Below are positions 63,125 to 64,000 of a stretch of DNA of 64,000 bases, piece after piece. Position 1 is the stretch's first letter. Each line of letters begins with the position of its first letter. The notes under the pieces were generated by a model. It saw only the letters and a program-made list of their open reading frames with translations, was not told the DNA's origin and made no database searches. The DNA is taken from positions 7,264,017 to 7,328,016 of the forward strand of contig NZ_JQML01000001.1 in assembly GCF_000744705.1 (NCBI RefSeq), given 5' to 3'. This stretch comes from Streptacidiphilus albus JL83 (GTDB taxonomy: Bacteria > Actinomycetota > Actinomycetes > Streptomycetales > Streptomycetaceae). Position numbers and translations under genes: made by a program.

Positions 63125-64000
63125 ATGGACCCTCTCGGGCAGATAGCCTCCCGCTTCCCACTCGTCGCCAGGACACGCCCCGCCTGCATCCCACTGGAAC
63201 AGCGTGTAGCCCACCTATGCGACCTCGCCGAAGCCGCGAGGCGCGACAGCGATCCCGCTGCCGCATGCGCCGTCCACAACCTGGCGGCACTGCTCGCCTC
63301 GGACTGCGCCCTGCCCGACCTGGCCCGGCAGTGGTGCCACCGCCAGGCCGACGTGCTCCTGCGCGCCCATCCCCTGGGCGCGCAGGACGCCCGCCACGCC
63401 CTCGAACCCCTCGTGAACCTCGCCCGCCTCCACATCCGCGACGGCCAGGGCGAGCGCGCCGCAGACCTGATCGACACGCTGTACGAGGCCGTGTCCACTC
63501 GCACCGACACCACCATCGACGGCATCACCGTCCCGGCCTCCCACCTCACCGCCACGGAGGAGGACCACTGTGACGTCCGCGGCTGGCTGTGGGCGGTCAT
63601 GCTCGCCACCGGAGCCCGCGCCCTCGCCCTGTGCGGACGCTGGGACCAGGCCCGTACCCGCCTGCTCGCCCACCGCGGTATCGGCAACCGCATGCTCGAC
63701 GGCCGCCAGGTCGACGTCATCGCCCACGCGGTCGCGGGCGACACCCGCGGGGCCCTGACCCTCCTGGAGACCACCGCACCGGGCGAACCCTGGGAGCAGA
63801 CCGTCACGGCATGCCTGACTCTCCTGTGCCGGAGCGAGGACATGAATCCCCGGCCACTGCTCGATCGCTATCTGGCCCTGGACACCTCGGCCCCGGGCCT
63901 CGCCGTGTTCCATGCCCGGTTGGCGCTGGCGATCTTCGACCTCGCCGAGACACGTGATCCGGCAGGCGCCCGCCGGATTGCCACGGCGCTGGCCTCTCTG
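63125..64000 (+). CDS. Hypothetical helical (TPR-like) protein, 3' end outside window
   Basis: Open from ATG 63125, 4 bases after the fusion gene stop, with no stop to base 64000, giving at least 292 residues. It starts MDPLGQIASRFPLVARTRPA and is made of Ala/Leu-rich helices with TPR-like spacing (CAVHNLAALLASDCALPDLA, LVNLARLHIRDGQGERAADL, ALALCGRWDQARTRLL). The stop-to-start gap shows it belongs to the lanthipeptide operon; it could be a regulator, scaffold or immunity-type protein. No family recognised. Confidence 0.7.
   Translation, partial: MDPLGQIASRFPLVARTRPACIPLEQRVAHLCDLAEAARRDSDPAAACAVHNLAALLASDCALPDLARQWCHRQADVLLRAHPLGAQDARHALEPLVNLARLHIRDGQGERAADLIDTLYEAVSTRTDTTIDGITVPASHLTATEEDHCDVRGWLWAVMLATGARALALCGRWDQARTRLLAHRGIGNRMLDGRQVDVIAHAVAGDTRGALTLLETTAPGEPWEQTVTACLTLLCRSEDMNPRPLLDRYLALDTSAPGLAVFHARLALAIFDLAETRDPAGARRIATALASL

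Overview
The window is high-GC DNA with GTG starts, GTGA/ATGA stop-start overlaps and many families typical of Streptomyces and its relatives: XRE/TPR regulators, a DUF6879 plus XRE-DUF5753 pair, anti-sigma-like ATPases and an FxLD-class lanthipeptide system. I read it as a Streptomycetaceae accessory region, probably chromosome arm or large plasmid. No housekeeping genes and no complete RNA genes are visible.

Positions 1-25100 are a heavily rearranged insertion-sequence zone. It holds at least four reasonably intact elements: an IS3-like one at 1140-2314, an IS4-like one at 4577-6462, an IS5-like one at 15346-16282 and an IS701-like one at 17797-19266. Fragments of IS3, IS256, IS630 and ISL3 elements, a chimeric transposase-recombinase ORF and the 3' half of a tRNA-Pro gene lie between them. 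The cargo consists of DUF234-type ATPases, a small secreted protein, an ArsR-like regulator, a Nudix hydrolase, an NTPase coupled to a membrane-anchored solute-binding protein, an epoxide-hydrolase-like enzyme with a divergent MarR, and a CocE/NonD hydrolase with a TetR regulator. A shared 18-bp motif lies upstream of the last two genes.

Positions 25100-33550 hold a minus-strand operon that looks like nucleoside or deoxysugar natural-product metabolism. In order of transcription it encodes a P-loop kinase, two dCTP-deaminase-fold proteins, a cytidine deaminase, a SAM methyltransferase, an NAD-dependent epimerase, a Gfo/Idh/MocA oxidoreductase and a truncated glycosyltransferase. A TPR regulator and a family 2 glycosyltransferase are divergent from it. 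Positions 33600-39956 contain IS21 (istB) remnants in a head-to-head palindrome, a Sel1-repeat protein and a gntR gene. The gntR gene is split by a complete 3478-bp transposon with perfect 27-bp terminal inverted repeats and a 6-bp target duplication. That transposon carries a DUF6431-like zinc-ribbon protein, a DDE transposase with a (DS)10 tail, a small protein and an AAA ATPase.

Positions 39984-51190 are a regulator-rich stretch with five XRE/TPR-type regulators (one broken by a stop codon), an SDR-type reductase, an APH-like phosphotransferase, a Nudix hydrolase and three small ORFs. From 51362 to the right edge runs a long plus-strand series built around an FxLD lanthipeptide precursor (56413-56589). 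Downstream of it are a full-length LanB dehydratase, LanC, and a SpaB_C-type/PIMT-like methyltransferase fusion. Upstream are a second stand-alone PIMT-like methyltransferase, a Fe/2-oxoglutarate oxygenase, two HATPase proteins, a DUF574-type methyltransferase and a DUF6624 protein. The expected product is a short three-cysteine (methyl)lanthionine peptide with an additional Asp/isoAsp-type modification.
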